Positions 10,026-22,143 of a stretch of DNA of 64,000 nucleotides are shown in pieces. Numbering within the stretch: position 1 is the stretch's first letter; every line of letters starts with the position of its first letter. The notes below the pieces were generated by a model. That model had not been told where the DNA came from, did not search any database, and was given only the letters and a program-made list of their open reading frames with translations. Both the position numbers and the translations under genes were made by a program. Origin of the DNA: Eurosta solidaginis (taxonomy: Eukaryota > Arthropoda > Insecta > Diptera > Tephritidae); the NCBI RefSeq assembly GCF_040869045.1, contig NC_090322.1:183829477-183893476 (forward strand), in the 5' to 3' direction.

Positions 10026-11929
10026 GATTTACAATGTATAATCGAAACAGCTGTCGCCTTGTCCGTCCTGATGTCACGTTGTTTAAATTTTTCCCAAATT
10101 ATTAAATAAATTATAAAATTTAAAAATTGTTTGAAATAAATGTTTCCATACATTTAAAGCAATACGGGCAATTCCCGATTAACTCATACGAAAAAATGTT
10201 TAAGTTAAACGGTTTTATTGAAAACAATACTTACATGAAGTAATAATAATACTAAAAGCTAGAAAATAATTTGGTAGGTCCTAGGTACTAGTCACCATAC
10301 TCCTCATCAATCTAGGGCGTTGATCAGACAATTAAATAAAAGCGTTGGACGCATCAAATTTCTATTGATAGTCATATATAAGGCCAACTGAACTTTAATC
10401 AGGTTATGCTACGCCTCACATTTTTAGAAATTTCACAGTTCTTCGCTGCTAAAATGACCAACGTAATCAGTTCTTTTAAGAGAAAAAAAAGTTATATTAA
10501 TTGAAAATCTGTAATTTTTACAAAATAATGTTTAATTTCAGACCAACAGTTTCTCTTCTGTTGAAAGATTAAACTCTTGACAAAAAACTCGGTTGAATGA
10601 GCCACAATGCGATCAACTTTACTCGAAGTCAATTAATTCAAGAACAAGAAACCCGATTTGTTGATTTTACTACAGCCATTTCTTTGTGTGTACGCAAATA
10701 TGTATATTTCTTCAGAAGCCACTAAGGAAACTCCTTCGGGTGAAAATTTAAGATACATCTCATCTGACTATAGCTTTTGACTCCTAACTGCAATTCATGC
10801 ATAAAATGATAATCAAAGCCGACTTGCGGCAACTCTCAAAAAGTTGCTTTCCAGCGAACGCATTAACCAGCTCTTGACCGCAGGTGGTGACTAATCATAT
10901 TTACAGAGACTCCACTAGCTCACTTTTGATCTATGAACTGCACAATACAAATTAGGGCTCTAGTTATTACAACCTTTTATTCATTCTTCTAGATATACTG
11001 CTTCCCAATTTTAACGTAGCTCAACAGTTGGTATAACGAAATTACTCAAAATTCCGGTGTGCCATATTTTGGCCCCCTTTATACAATCCAAGTGCAGATA
11101 CGCGTCGAATGTCGAAAAATAATCAATTTAGCGCAAAAGGTATTTAGGGAAATTACCGCCGCTGCCGTAGGCGCTGCGGTATGCAGATGATTTATTGTTT
11201 TTGTGCGCATTCACTGCCTCAACAGCGCGCGTCTCCTCTCCAGTTAAATATGTACTATGTAAGTAGTGCGCGCTTAAATGGGAGGAAAATTATAGTGTAA
11301 AATTTGTTACCTTATTCATGGAAATGTGTGTAAGTAAGCTCAATGTATGGCGTGAGAAACTCCATTTGTTGCGGTTTCATTTTTCATTCAATATGCGCAC
11401 ATGTAGTGAGGTGGTGGTGGTGTCAGCTCCGATGTTGGTATTGCCTACTGATGGAGTGCTCCACCATCAATGCCACCACAATAGTGTTGCTCTCATCTCC
11501 CATATTTATGTTTTATATTTCCCAGTTTTTTGTTTGTGGTTTTGTTTGTCTAGAAATTAGATCCTTTACATCAACAAACAACACAGCACATCAAATTTTT
11601 TGCTGCTCATAATTTGCTCAATAGTTTGTATGTACATTGGTTGCCAGCTCATTGGTTTTGTATTGCAACAACACCATGTTCATATCAACCACAGCGTTAT
11701 TGGAGCTCTAAAAGTCTTCATGATAGCAGTTTAGTTGCGCCTGTCGTTGGCAGCTGCAAGCTGCGTATGCGTAAAATTGTAGAGCATTGAAAATTAACTA
11801 CGCCTATGTATATAGGGTTGCCAATTACTAAGGAGCACCACAAGAAAGATCTTTTGCAGAATACTGCCTGCAGAACAGCGATTTCAATCGTGCATGCAGA
11901 GCCCAGCAGCTTTAAAACCTCAACCTTCG
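10026..11929. other. Non-coding DNA
   Basis: No gene, LINE or SINE motif was recognised. The two overlapping frames at 11318-11612 have no domain or plausible initiation context. Confidence 0.5.
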
Positions 11930-12350
11930 AACTAGAATAGATACTTGGCATAGAAAGCTTTCGCCACTTTCAATATTCTTGTTCTTACAGCTATAATGAA
12001 TATCATTGATTGTAGCCAAATATAATTCCCGCCAGTGAGCATAAACAGCGACGACACTAAGTCTAGATCAGATGTTCTCAGCCCCTTTGGTTGTAGTTTT
12101 GTTAGCCATCTGATGTTTACTTTCTCGGTGGCAACAGACAAGTGATGCTCAATGATCCGCTCACTTTAATGAGGTCAATGGTCTCCCTGGCTTGAACACC
12201 AGCAAATTCGTTTCCAGAAATACCGCTACGACCCGTCACCCACCCATATGTGTGTACCACAACTTCAAAAGCTCCCTCAGTGACTTCCAACATACGATCT
12301 ATACTTGAAGGGCTTTTCTGCCGCTTGTCTGCTGGATAGAGAAAATCTTA
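11930..12350 (-). pseudogene. LINE remnant, RNase H region of a non-LTR retrotransposon
   Basis: On the minus strand, broken frames spell the end of a retrotransposon RNase H domain: FSxQQTSGRKALQV (like the usual FSDSQAAIKAL, about 12345-12300), then WVTGRSGISGNEFAG (like WVPGHSGIxGNExAD, about 12260-12210). Downstream is a degenerate tail with LFMLTGG, resembling the LTGHC block. At least two frame changes and a stop separate the blocks. Neither an upstream RT domain nor a 3' end was found, so this is a short 5'- and 3'-truncated relic. Confidence 0.5.
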
Positions 12351-12500
12351 GCATTTTAGAGGGAAGTCATCGTGTTGCTGTCGTTTTGGGTATAAGCTAA
12401 ACCTTAACTTGAAAGCCTTATTAATAAATATGTAGGTACTAGACTTCAGGTCTATTGCATGTACATTATATCACTAGATCCTAACTGGTATAAAAATTTA

Positions 12501-12550
12501 AGGCGCGATAACCTCCGAAGAGGTCTAAGGCCGAGCCTATCTGGTATCCT
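12501..12550 (-). mobile_element. SINE-1 3'-end fragment
   Basis: 'aaggcgcgataacctccgaagaggtctaaggccgag' is the reverse complement of the 3' end of SINE-1 (19643-19678). It is followed directly by unrelated sequence. Confidence 0.65.
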
Positions 12551-14660
12551 CAAGGAAAATTGTTTATTAAGAGAGGGAATTGACTTGGTGGAGTCCAACT
12601 AGAGCAAACATTCAGGTTCTTTCTCGAGAATGCTGGTGTATTCAAATTACAGATCAAACTCTACCTACCACAGATGAAAAGATGCAGTGATGTGTTTCGG
12701 GTGGGCGATTTACAAAACCACATTCCTCTTCTTCTTATTGTAGCAATTTGTGTTGCATTAGGTTCTCACAAGGAGCGATTGCTTACCGCCTACCAAAGAT
12801 CAATCACTAAATATATTCATGTTGGATGGCTCATAAAACGAGTTCCAGAAGCTTTACGTCATCCAGTGCGAAATTTGATCAAGAATAAACCGTTTTCTAC
12901 GTCGTGCCATCTTTAAAGTAATTTTTCGCTCAAAAACAACAAGTCAGCGAAACAAAATTTGATTATGAAAAAACCCGGTTTAGGTGTTGTACGACCTTGA
13001 GGACCTTTTCGATACACTTTGCTGTCATAGTAATCTCATTAAAGCCGGAGAAGAATTGTCATCAGCTTTTTTCTTTTGGATTATCCTCGAGGAACGAAGT
13101 TTCTAGGCAACCTTCTACAATTTCATAAAAAGTAAAAAAAATCTTAGACAACCTTGTGATCAGCCCAGAACTCAAAAAAGCTTACTTTTAACCAAAGAGT
13201 CAAATTGCAGCGCAATCTCATAAGCTGCGGTTTTGAGTCAACACAAACCTCTGCATTGAGACAAGTTAAGAGTTGAAGGCAGTCACATTAAATTACAAAT
13301 GCGGTGGACATAAATAAAAGAAAAAAGAAGCCGAATACCTAGCGCTAGAAGTAAGTTTAATGTGTAATACAATAATTTGCAGCGCTTACAGCTTCTCTGT
13401 TTTTTTCTTCCTACAAGCTAGCACAATTGGACTGCGAAACCAGTAGGCTGACGGTCTGCTCGACCTGTTGCACTCTGCCACGCCACCAGTGCATAACTCA
13501 TACGTCATCCGCCAGAAGCCGACATACAACAGCTACAAAAAATAATTACAGACGTCCCCAGATGCAAGCGCACCAAATAAGTATGTGCATATCAGTATTA
13601 TAGAAGTAAATATATAAGTGAATAGCTCGGTTACATTGCTGATAGACTTACTGCCTCGTCGATAGGTTGGCTAGCGCGTGTTTGGCTCTACGCATGCGCT
13701 GCATTAACGTAGCCATACAGGAGTTGGACTAGTCATACATTAAGTTTATATTGCTGCTGATGTAGTGCAGACCAAGTGGGTCGTAATCTGCTGTACAGTA
13801 ATTCTTATTGATCTCGAGCAACTACTGCCAGCAAATAGTATTGTCAGTACATTGATTTGATTTGTAAATGACCAACGTGAGAACTAATAAATGTGTTTTT
13901 GATTTGTTGACTTCTCACCGCAAAAGCATGGAGTTTGAGAGGTAGTGGGCGGTGGTGAAAAGGGTAGGTATTGTGGAGAGGAATGTGAAGGGGCGAGGTA
14001 AGTTGGTGGTGATGATAAGGTAGCTTACCAACTAACCCCACTAAGGTGTCTGAAATAACTTTAAAATATACTCGACGTTGCTTCAACTGATAAGTAGGTT
14101 CTCAATAGAGCGCAACAAAAAATATTAAAGCTTCTGATCAACTAATAGTTTCATTGAGTGAACATTTCACTTCCAACATACAATGCTTCCCGAGTTACTT
14201 GTTGAGTGCTACTGATGTAGCAGTTCACACATATCACACACATATCCCCCGGTTTTGAGGATGTTCGTGCTTTATTCATGCACTGAGTCCAGATTACAGG
14301 TGTCAGCTCTTTGAAGGCTTTGATGAATACCACGCCCCTAAAGCGTCATTACTTGAGATGCTTGCTTATGAAAATTTCAGAGGAAAATGCGAGTACTAAA
14401 AGAGTTGATATCTTAAATATCGATTAGAGTGCATTCATATTGGAGTCTCGATTCTAGCTTTGAGGTTTGAAGACAACCCAAAACTATGTTCATATTGAAG
14501 TTTAAGCATCAGTACGTAGTGAGAAATGCCTATGCTAGCACCGAGGCTGCAACATAAACACCCTGCACCACTCTACTTACAGATGGAACCTCACCTATAC
14601 TAATGAGCTATGGTAGCATCGAGGCTTTTACAATTGGTCTCTAAATATTGCCATTTTGTG
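12551..14660. other. Non-coding DNA
   Basis: No gene is recognised. A CGCATGCGC site near 13691 resembles the NRF1-like palindromes described elsewhere but is imperfect. The 13844-14086 and 14151-14333 frames show no domain. Confidence 0.5.
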
Positions 14661-14866
14661 GCAAAGCGAGCAGCGAGGCATTCATATGGCTGAGTAGATA
14701 AAGGCCTTTACACTAGTATAAAGTATGAATGTTGGAGATTTCGAGTTCAATACTCTGCTCCCGAAAAGCTAGCTGATGAAGAAGTGAAATTCAGAAACAT
14801 GTCCTAGTAACCATCGCCAATTGTAAACTTTGTAATTTTTCTCTGATATCAATAACAAAAATAGTT
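14661..14866 (+). mobile_element. SINE-2, tRNA-derived, copy 1
   Basis: This roughly 200-bp sequence has an A-box-like TGGCTGAGTAG (14687-14697) and B-box-like GAGTTCAATAC (14743-14753). A body with 'cccgaaaagctagctgatg' follows and it ends in 'atatcaataacaaaaat'. It matches, in reverse orientation, the copy at 35286-35489 from 'gcaaagcg(a/t)gcagcg' to the 3' end. The spacing and 'gctgagtNgataNaggc' suggest a tRNA-Ser/Leu-like source; that is inference. Confidence 0.72.
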
Positions 14867-16202
14867 GTATAAAACAATAGAAGTATGTCTCGCTAATTAA
14901 AAAAAAATGTATATAGTTGTCAAAACTACGACAGGAATTTCAAAATTATCAACTTTTTCGAAACACCCTAATGGAGACAGGCATTGAGCCACCAATCAAC
15001 AAGAATCGCATAAAGCGGAGCACAAAGAATAATAAAAATAAAAATAGCATACAAACACTCAATATCGGCGGATTATTTCAACGATCAATGAACGATCGAG
15101 GGGCAGCACATCGATCGATAGTGCTAAAGATTAGTGACCCAGTGCATAAGTGAGCTGAAAAACTGCACATTAGGCAAACTGATTGGGAAATTAACAATAA
15201 ATTTTGTATATATATCAAAATATATAAACATACAGGTTCATATGTAGATAAATATGTGATGCTTCCAAGTGCAGCGACTTTACAATAAACGATCGTGCAC
15301 TGATCGCGTTTTATAAGAAATTCACTCAGTCAGTCAATAGCAAAATGGTGTGCAGTTGCACAGCAGCTTGAATTTTGATCAAATAAGCAAGCAAGCTGTC
15401 TATCAGTTAGTCATTCACTCCATCTAAGCTTGTTTGCAATATTTGTAAAGTTGCATTTTAAATACCCGAAATGGGATTTGTGATGCTCAATCACGTATTG
15501 AGATCAAAATGCTTGCACATGCAGATTTATGAGTCCACCTATGATATGAGTGGCATAAATGGCCCGAATTAAATCGAAATAAAAATTCACAAATAATAAA
15601 TTTTGTATAATAAATGACCCGAATGACAGGATTATGTATGTATATACATGCATATGTATACCAAATCAGTGGTTGTGTAAGCGAATATAGATTGTTTGGC
15701 TCTTGTCGCCTGCAGGCTATTGCCTCTAAGAGTTTAGCGCCTTTCTTTGATTCATTCACATTCGCTTTGGAAATCAATAAAATGGCTTATGATTTGCCTA
15801 TGGAAATTGAAAGCTCACAAATTCGCTTTGGTCATCAAAATCGATTTTTGTTACATTTTGGTGTTTTTTTATTTGTAATTATTTGTTATATTTTCTTTTA
15901 CTTTTATGTATATATATTTATTTTAATTTTTTATTGATGCAAAATTTATTGTATTATATTTTATTTTGGTCTTTATACGATATCTGTTAGATTTTTATCG
16001 CAAACTCTAAATTTGCACAAGAATTATGAGCATTTTTTATGGATTATTTGAGGTAGGCAGTATTTAACTAAAAATGGCTTAGAGTAACATGAGAGGATAA
16101 ATTTACAGAATTATATTGCTCTTTTTTATTAGCTCACAATATTTCAAAAGAAAGTTTAATTTCCTTAAAAGAAGTATTATAAAACAAAATCTTAGCTAAA
16201 AA
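14867..16202. other. Non-coding DNA with T-rich patch
   Basis: Nothing assignable. 15840-15965 is T-rich on the plus strand, like 8.8-9.3 kb. The 14917-15153 and 15614-15937 frames carry no domain. Confidence 0.5.
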
Positions 16203-16690
16203 AAAGTAAGGAAGTCTAAGTTCGGGTACACAGCTGTACACTTGAAATGCTGTTGTTGTTTGTTTTGTGTGCTTAATAGTGTTACAAGCCTGCGCAATAA
16301 TACATATACATATGGTTCTATGCTGAACTAATTTTTCTTCGAGTTATGGCTCCCGAAACATAGAAAATTGCTTTGTCATAAAAGAGGCGGTGCCACGTCC
16401 AATTTTTAAAATTTGAAGTTTTTCCTTTTTATTGTTATACATCCACTTGGGAAATGAAATACCATTCTTTGCAAAGATATAGCTTATTTTATTCGTCCAC
16501 TATCCTTTTAAAAATCTTTTATATAAAAGTGGGCGTGCTCCTTAACCAATGGCCGGTGCCACGCCTGTTTAAAAAACTGTTTTCAAATTTTTATCAAGTC
16601 TCAATATCAGTCCACACGTCAAATTTCAACATTCTAGGTGTATTATTTACTAAATAATCAGATTTTTTGGTTTTTCTAAAATATTATATA
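16203..16690 (-). mobile_element. Truncated Helitron-like element, family A/C hybrid type
   Basis: It starts AAGTAAGGAAGTCTAAG with 'ttcggg' but lacks the second arm of the hairpin, running straight into 'acacagctgtacacttgaaatgctgttgttgttt' like family C. Further in it has 'ggcggtgccacgtcc' and 'gtgggcgtgctcctta', phrases of family A. It runs up to the start of the next element at 16696, so it is truncated or adjacent to it. Confidence 0.5.
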
Positions 16691-16695
16691 TATAA

Positions 16696-19127
16696 CAAGT
16701 AAGGAAGGTTAAGTTCGGGTGTAACCGAACATTACATACTCAGTTGAGAGCTATGGTGACAACATAAGGGAAAATAACCATGTAGGAAAATGAACCGAGG
16801 GTAACCCTGGAATGTGTTGGTATGACATGTGTATTAAATGGAAGGTATTAAAGAGTATTTTATGAGGGAGTGGGCCATAGTTCTATAGGTGGACGTCATT
16901 TAGGGATATCGCCATAGAGGTGCATCAGGGTTGACTCTAGAATTTGTTTGTACGATATGGGTATCAAATGAAAGGTGTTAATGAGTATTTTAAAAGGGAG
17001 TAATCCTTAGTTCCATAGGTGGACGCCGTTTCGTGATGTCTCCATAAAGGTGGACCAGGGGTGACGCTTGAATTTGTATGTACAATATGGGTATCAAAAG
17101 AAAGGTGTTAATGGGTATTTTAAAAGGGAGTGATCCTTAGTTCCATAGGTGGACCAGGGGTGACTCTAGAATGCGTTTGTACAATATGGGTATCAAACGA
17201 AAGGTGTTAATGAGTACTTTAAAAGGGAGTGGGCCTTAGTTCTATAGGTGGACGCCTTTTCGAGGTATCGCAATAAAGGTGACCCAGGGGTGACTCTAGA
17301 CTTTCTTTGTACGATATGGGTATCAAATTAAAGGTATTAATGAGGGTTTTAAAAGGGAGTGGTGGTAGTTGTATAGTTTTTCGCCTTTTCGAGATATCGC
17401 CCTAAATGTGGACCAGGGGTGACTCTAGAATGCGTTTGTACAATATGGGTATCAAACGAAAGGTGTTAATGAGTATTTTAAAAGGGAGTGGGCATTAGTT
17501 CTATAGGTGGACGCCTTTTCGAGGTATCGCAATAAAGGTGAACCAGGGGTGACTCTAGACTTTGTTTGTACGATATGGGTATCAAATGAAAGGTGTTAAT
17601 GAGTATTTTTAAAAGGGAGTGGGCCTTCGTTCTATAGGTGGTCGCCTTTTCGAGATATCGCCATAAAGGTGGACCAGGGGCGACTCTAGAATATGTTTGT
17701 ACGATATTGGTATCAAATTAAAGGTATTAATGAGAGTTTTAAAAGGGAGTGGTGGTAGTTGTATATGTGAAGGCGTTTTCCAGATATCGACCAAAATGTG
17801 GACTAGGGTGACCCAGAACCTCATCTGTTGGATACCGCTAATTTATTTATATATGTAATACCACGAACAGTTTTCCTGCCAAGATTGCAAGGGCTGCTGA
17901 TTTTGCCTTGTAGAACTTTTTCATTTTCTTCTACCTAATATGGTAGGTGTCACACCCATTTTACAAAGTTTTTTCTAAATTATATTTTGCGTCAATAAAC
18001 CAATCAAATTACCATGTTTCATCCCTTTTTTCGTATTTGGTATAGATTTTTGGCATTTTTTTAATTTTTCGTAATTTTCGATATCGAAAAAGTGGGCGTG
18101 GTTATAGTCGGATTTCGGCCATTTTTTATACCAAGATAAAGTGAGTTCAGATAAGTACGTAAAGATATATCGGTTTTCGCTCAAGTTATCGTGTTAACGG
18201 CCGAGCGGAAGGACAGACGGTCGACTGTGTATAAAAACTGGGCGTGGCTTCAACCGATTTGACCCATTTTACAGAAAACACTCATCGTCATAGAAGCTAT
18301 GCCCTTACCAAATTTACAAAGATTGGTAAATTTTTGTTCGACTTATGGCATTAAAAGTATTCTAGACAAACTAAATACAAATGGGCGGAGCCACGCCCAT
18401 TTTAAAATTTTCTCTTATTTTTGTATTTTGCTGCATCATATCATTACTGGAGTTGAATTTTGACTAATTTACTTATATACAGTAAAGATATTAAATTTTT
18501 TGTTAAAATTTGACTTTAAAAAAATTTTTTTTTAAAAAGTGGGCGTGTTCTTCAGCCGATTTTGCAAATTTTTATTTAGCACATATATAGTAATAGTAGT
18601 AACGTTCCTGCCAAATTTCATCATGCTATCTTCAACGACTGCCAAATTACAGCTTGCAAAACTTTTAAATTACCTTCTTGTAAAAGTGGGCGGTGCCACG
18701 CCCATTGTCCAAAATCTTACTAATTTTCTATTCTGCGTTACAAGGTCAACCCATCTACCAGGTTTCATCGCTTTATCCGCCTTTGGTAATGAATTATCGC
18801 ATTTTTTCGGTTTTTCGAAATTTTCGATATCGAAAAAGTGGGCGTGGTTATAGTCCGATATCGTTCATTTTAAATACTGATCTGAGATGAGTGCCCAGGA
18901 ATCTTCATACCAAATTTCATCGAGATACCTCAAAATTTACTCAAGTTATCGTGTTAACGGACACACGGACGGACGGACGGACATGGCTCAATCAAATTTT
19001 TTTTCGATACTGATGATTTTGATATATGGAAGTCTATATCTATCTCGATTCCTTTATACCTGTACAACCAACCGTTATCCAATCAAAGTTAATATACTCT
19101 GTGAGCTCTGCTCAACTGAGTATAAAA
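16696..19127 (-). mobile_element. Helitron/Helentron-like non-autonomous element, family A, copy 2
   Basis: It has the same ends as copy 1: CAAGTAAGGAAGGTTAAG, hairpin, TATACTCAGTTGAG at the left and CTCAACTGAGTATAAAA at 19111-19127. The subterminal arms have changed together (cagttgag/ctcaactg versus cagctgag/ctcagctg in copy 1), which keeps them complementary. At 2432 bp it is about 750 bp longer than copy 1 because the 130-bp core has about eight units. The internal 'gtgggcg', 'cacgcccat' and GGAC-CATGGCT modules are all present. It has no coding capacity. Confidence 0.82.
16831..17800 (-). repeat. 130-bp tandem repeat core, about eight units
   Basis: The 'gtatcaaa' or variant box recurs at 16831, 16961, 17091, 17190, 17320, 17449, 17579 and 17710. 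The period is 129-131 bp except for one 99-bp unit with a 31-bp deletion. Two sub-variants alternate (aatgtgttt and actttgttt before the box), suggesting partial higher-order duplication. Confidence 0.9.
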
Positions 19128-19350
19128 GGGACCTATGCTGACTATATATTCCGATGGCGCTCGGTTGATGTTGTTTAACTTTCTTGAATCGCTTCATGGA
19201 AACCCGGAAAGTGTTTCTCTGAAGTATTTTTTTTTATAAAGTAATTAATGAGCTGATCTATTCGAAAAAATATTTATTCTGCGGATTTGTTGAAATTTTA
19301 TAAGGAAAGGGGGATAAGCGGTAGTAAAACGGAAAGGTATAAGGTGGTTG

Positions 19351-19692
19351 GCGGCCACCGTGGTGTGATGGTAGCGTGCTCCGCCTGCCACACCGTATGA
19401 CCTGGGTTCGCACCCCGGGTAAAACAACATCAACATTTTAGAAATAAGGTTTTTCTAAGCGGGTTTGCCCCTCGGCAGTGTTTGGCAAGCGCTCCGGGTG
19501 TATTTCTACCATGAAAAGCTCTCAGTGAAAACTCATCTGCCTTGCAGATGCCGTTCGGAGTGGGCATAAAACATGTAGATCCCGTCCGGCCAATTTGTAG
19601 GGAAAATCAAGAGGAGAACGACGCAAGTTGGAAGAGAAGTTCGGCCTTAGATCTCTTCGGAGGTTATCGCGCCTTACATTTATTTATTTTTT
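19351..19692 (+). mobile_element. SINE-1, tRNA-derived, near full-length copy
   Basis: The head has a tRNA-like A box within TGGTGTGATGGTAGCGTGCT (19361-19380) and a B-box-like GGGTTCGCACCCC (19404-19416). The body contains a short palindrome CATCTGCCTTGCAGATG (19535-19551). The 3' end is 'cggaggttatcgcgccttaca' followed by an ATTT-rich tail. Related pieces occur at 2.9, 12.5, 30.4, 36.7, 50.8 and 56.0 kb, so it is an active or formerly active family here. It depends on a LINE for mobility; which one is not evident. Confidence 0.85.
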
Positions 19693-21362
19693 ATAAAATG
19701 TTTGTCAAAAGTTTCTTGAAAGTTTTTTTTCTTTTTTTTATTTAAAAACCATTTATACCAATGTTTAGGTAGAAGAACTTCTGTCGGATCTGCTAACTCC
19801 GCGCTAAGGTTTCTGAGCAGTTCAATTTCTCTCTGGCAGAAGCTCGGTAAGGAATTACAAGCGATGTATATAAAAAAGGTAATATATTTGTAAACGACCA
19901 TTCACCTTGAAATCTAAAAATATCAAACATAAAATATCATACAATAGTCAGCACTCATAAAAAGTTTATTTTAAGATAAACCTTCATCTCCTGCTTCGTT
20001 CATAACTCCAACTCTGGGCCAACGTGCGTGCGTCTTGTACTTGCACTCTGCACGCTGTAGGTTAATACTAACTGCACTTCTCTCTGGTGCGCAGTTCATA
20101 AGATCTTTACTTTGAAAAATTACTTCTACAAACTTAACAAGAAATTTTGAATGCGCGTGTCTGTTACAAAATTCTAGTCACGTTTTGGGTTGTCATTATG
20201 TGCTGGTGAAGGTTGGCTTGCATATACCAACACAAGTTTTAAAACAAAAAAACATGCCTTGCAGGAAATTCAATACAAGGACATACACAAACCTGAGAAC
20301 AGAAAGTTTTCGAAAACAAAATACAATTAAATACTTGTTTATGGGCTGAGATTTGACGAAGACTGGGACCTTGATTAGTGTGACGCAGACTAAGGAAGTG
20401 TATACACTTTATATCTACATTTCCGTGCATATCCTGAGAGAGACGGAGAGTGAGCAAATGCTTACTAAGAAGATTTCCTACATGTCATACCGATATACAT
20501 AACCACATGAGAGTAGGCGTAAATAGTACAATGCGTTTATTTTTGTACCACACAACATGTACAGCAGCGAACACAAATATAGCAGTGGCAGGTTATTTTT
20601 ACGAAGTTTCGACAACTAACTGTTATAACTGAAACTTTGAAAATAAATCTCCCAAACATTTTCAAAAAATTTCAAAAATTCGATGAAACTTTAGGTAAAT
20701 TTCGAGATTATTATTTACACTTTTCTGAATTTTTTTGAGTATGTAGTTTTGAAGTCTAATCAATTTTTTTTTTTTATTTCAATTTTTTTGTAAACTTCGA
20801 ACACTTACGGCAGACGAACCGCAAAATTTAATTTTTAAATTTTTGCATGTTTTTTGGTTCATTTATTATTTTTTTAAACGCACACATGTATAAGAAAAAA
20901 CAAATTCAAAATATAAGAAGTCAAAATCTTTGTTTATTTAGTAAATAATCTTATATATTATTTCTAATTGCTATTTTTATGTACGGGTCCCTTTTTCGCT
21001 CTTATTTGAAATACAAATCTATAAATAAAGTTTTGGTTGTAAAGATGGGGATTCGTGCTATTAGCGAGCTTTGGGCATTATTAGTCGTAGTTCTTTTGTT
21101 TAGCTATATATTATTAAAGTAATTTGTTAAAAATAAACGATTGTGAGCACACAAAGAAATCTATTTGTACTATGGCGCTATTGTGAATATTTGATTAGAA
21201 CTAACACTGCATTACCGCCAGTTGCTAACATTCGCCAGATGGCAGCGCAAGCGCATGTAAGTTTATAGATGTTTGATAGAATAGCTGATTTTTGTTGATA
21301 TTTGATATGAGACTTTTATGTTTGTTGCACAAGATGCGCACGGGTCCGGCTCGCTTAAGATA
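19693..21362. other. Non-coding DNA
   Basis: No gene or known repeat was recognised. 20640-20880 is rich in 'tttcgaa/ttcaaaaat' runs. Short frames such as 20239-20457 have no domain. Confidence 0.5.
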
Positions 21363-21951
21363 CACCTATCCCCCGATTTACACGGTACTTGTTTTACACG
21401 ATTTCGCTTTTACACGGTTCATAAATCAGCAAAATTTGAAAAACTCCGAAGATTCGCAAATCACTAAAAACATTTTTGAGTCCCCTTGGTAACACTGATT
21501 GCAATATTGAGGGATTGCCCTTATTGTGAATATGTATGTACATAACCAAACGCAGAGTATGTAGTTCCTGTGGAAGGAAAATCGTTTGATGAAAATTTGA
21601 ACAAAAAGCCATAATTTTTACTATTATCGCGAGTTTTTTTGGTTTGAACTTGTAAGTTATCGATTGAATCATCTTTTCGTGAACCTTCATGAGTACATAT
21701 GTGATTTGTGTTAATTTTTCAAGCTTCTAAAATGCTAAAAACTTCGAAGAAAACTACGGAAGTCAGTTATTTTTTGGTCAAAGAATACTTAGTTTTAAGT
21801 TTTTTAAGATTTTTTAGTTTTGTTTTATTTAAATAAATGACTGAATTGGGTAGTTTTTTCGCTTTACACGGTTTTTGTATAGGAAAACGAAGATTTCCCC
21901 TTACACGGTTTTGTCTGGAACCGATCTTCCGTGTAAATCGGGGGATAGGTG
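21363..21951. mobile_element. TA-flanked inverted-repeat element (pogo-like MITE) with iterated ends
   Basis: Perfect 23-bp terminal inverted repeats lie at 21363-21385 and 21929-21951, flanked by TA at 21361-21362 and 21952-21953, as expected for Tc1/mariner/pogo insertion. The TIR contains TTTACACGG, which is iterated inside the element at 21393 (one change), 21409, 21863 and 21900 (one change). The 589-bp body has no transposase, so this is a non-autonomous element. The interior is AT-rich and includes a minus-strand frame with no domain. Confidence 0.9.
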
Positions 21952-22127
21952 TATTTGACAAAATGTTCACGGCTTTGAGTAAAGCGGTGGGAAAAAACGT
22001 AGATGTACGAGTTTTTACCGTCATGACGGCCGTAATATTTATTGCCTACTTCGCGGTCTTCTTAGTTTCCACATAACTACGTTTACGTTGCAACATTTTT
22101 GACAACGTACTCTACCGCTATGTAACG

Positions 22128-22143
22128 GCCGCTATATAGCGGC
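22128..22143. repeat. 16-bp perfect palindrome GCCGCTATATAGCGGC
   Basis: Self-complementary over 16 bases. 'taccgctat' and 'caccgct' half-copies lie on either side. Function unknown. Confidence 0.7.

Noticed and set aside
11318..11612. Overlapping 80- and 89-residue frames
   Set aside because: No domain, splice sites or codon bias; the two frames overlap on the same strand.
16696..19127. Open frames 17609-17824, 17975-18184, 18539-18890 as genes
   Set aside because: All lie inside a repetitive non-coding element and differ between its copies.
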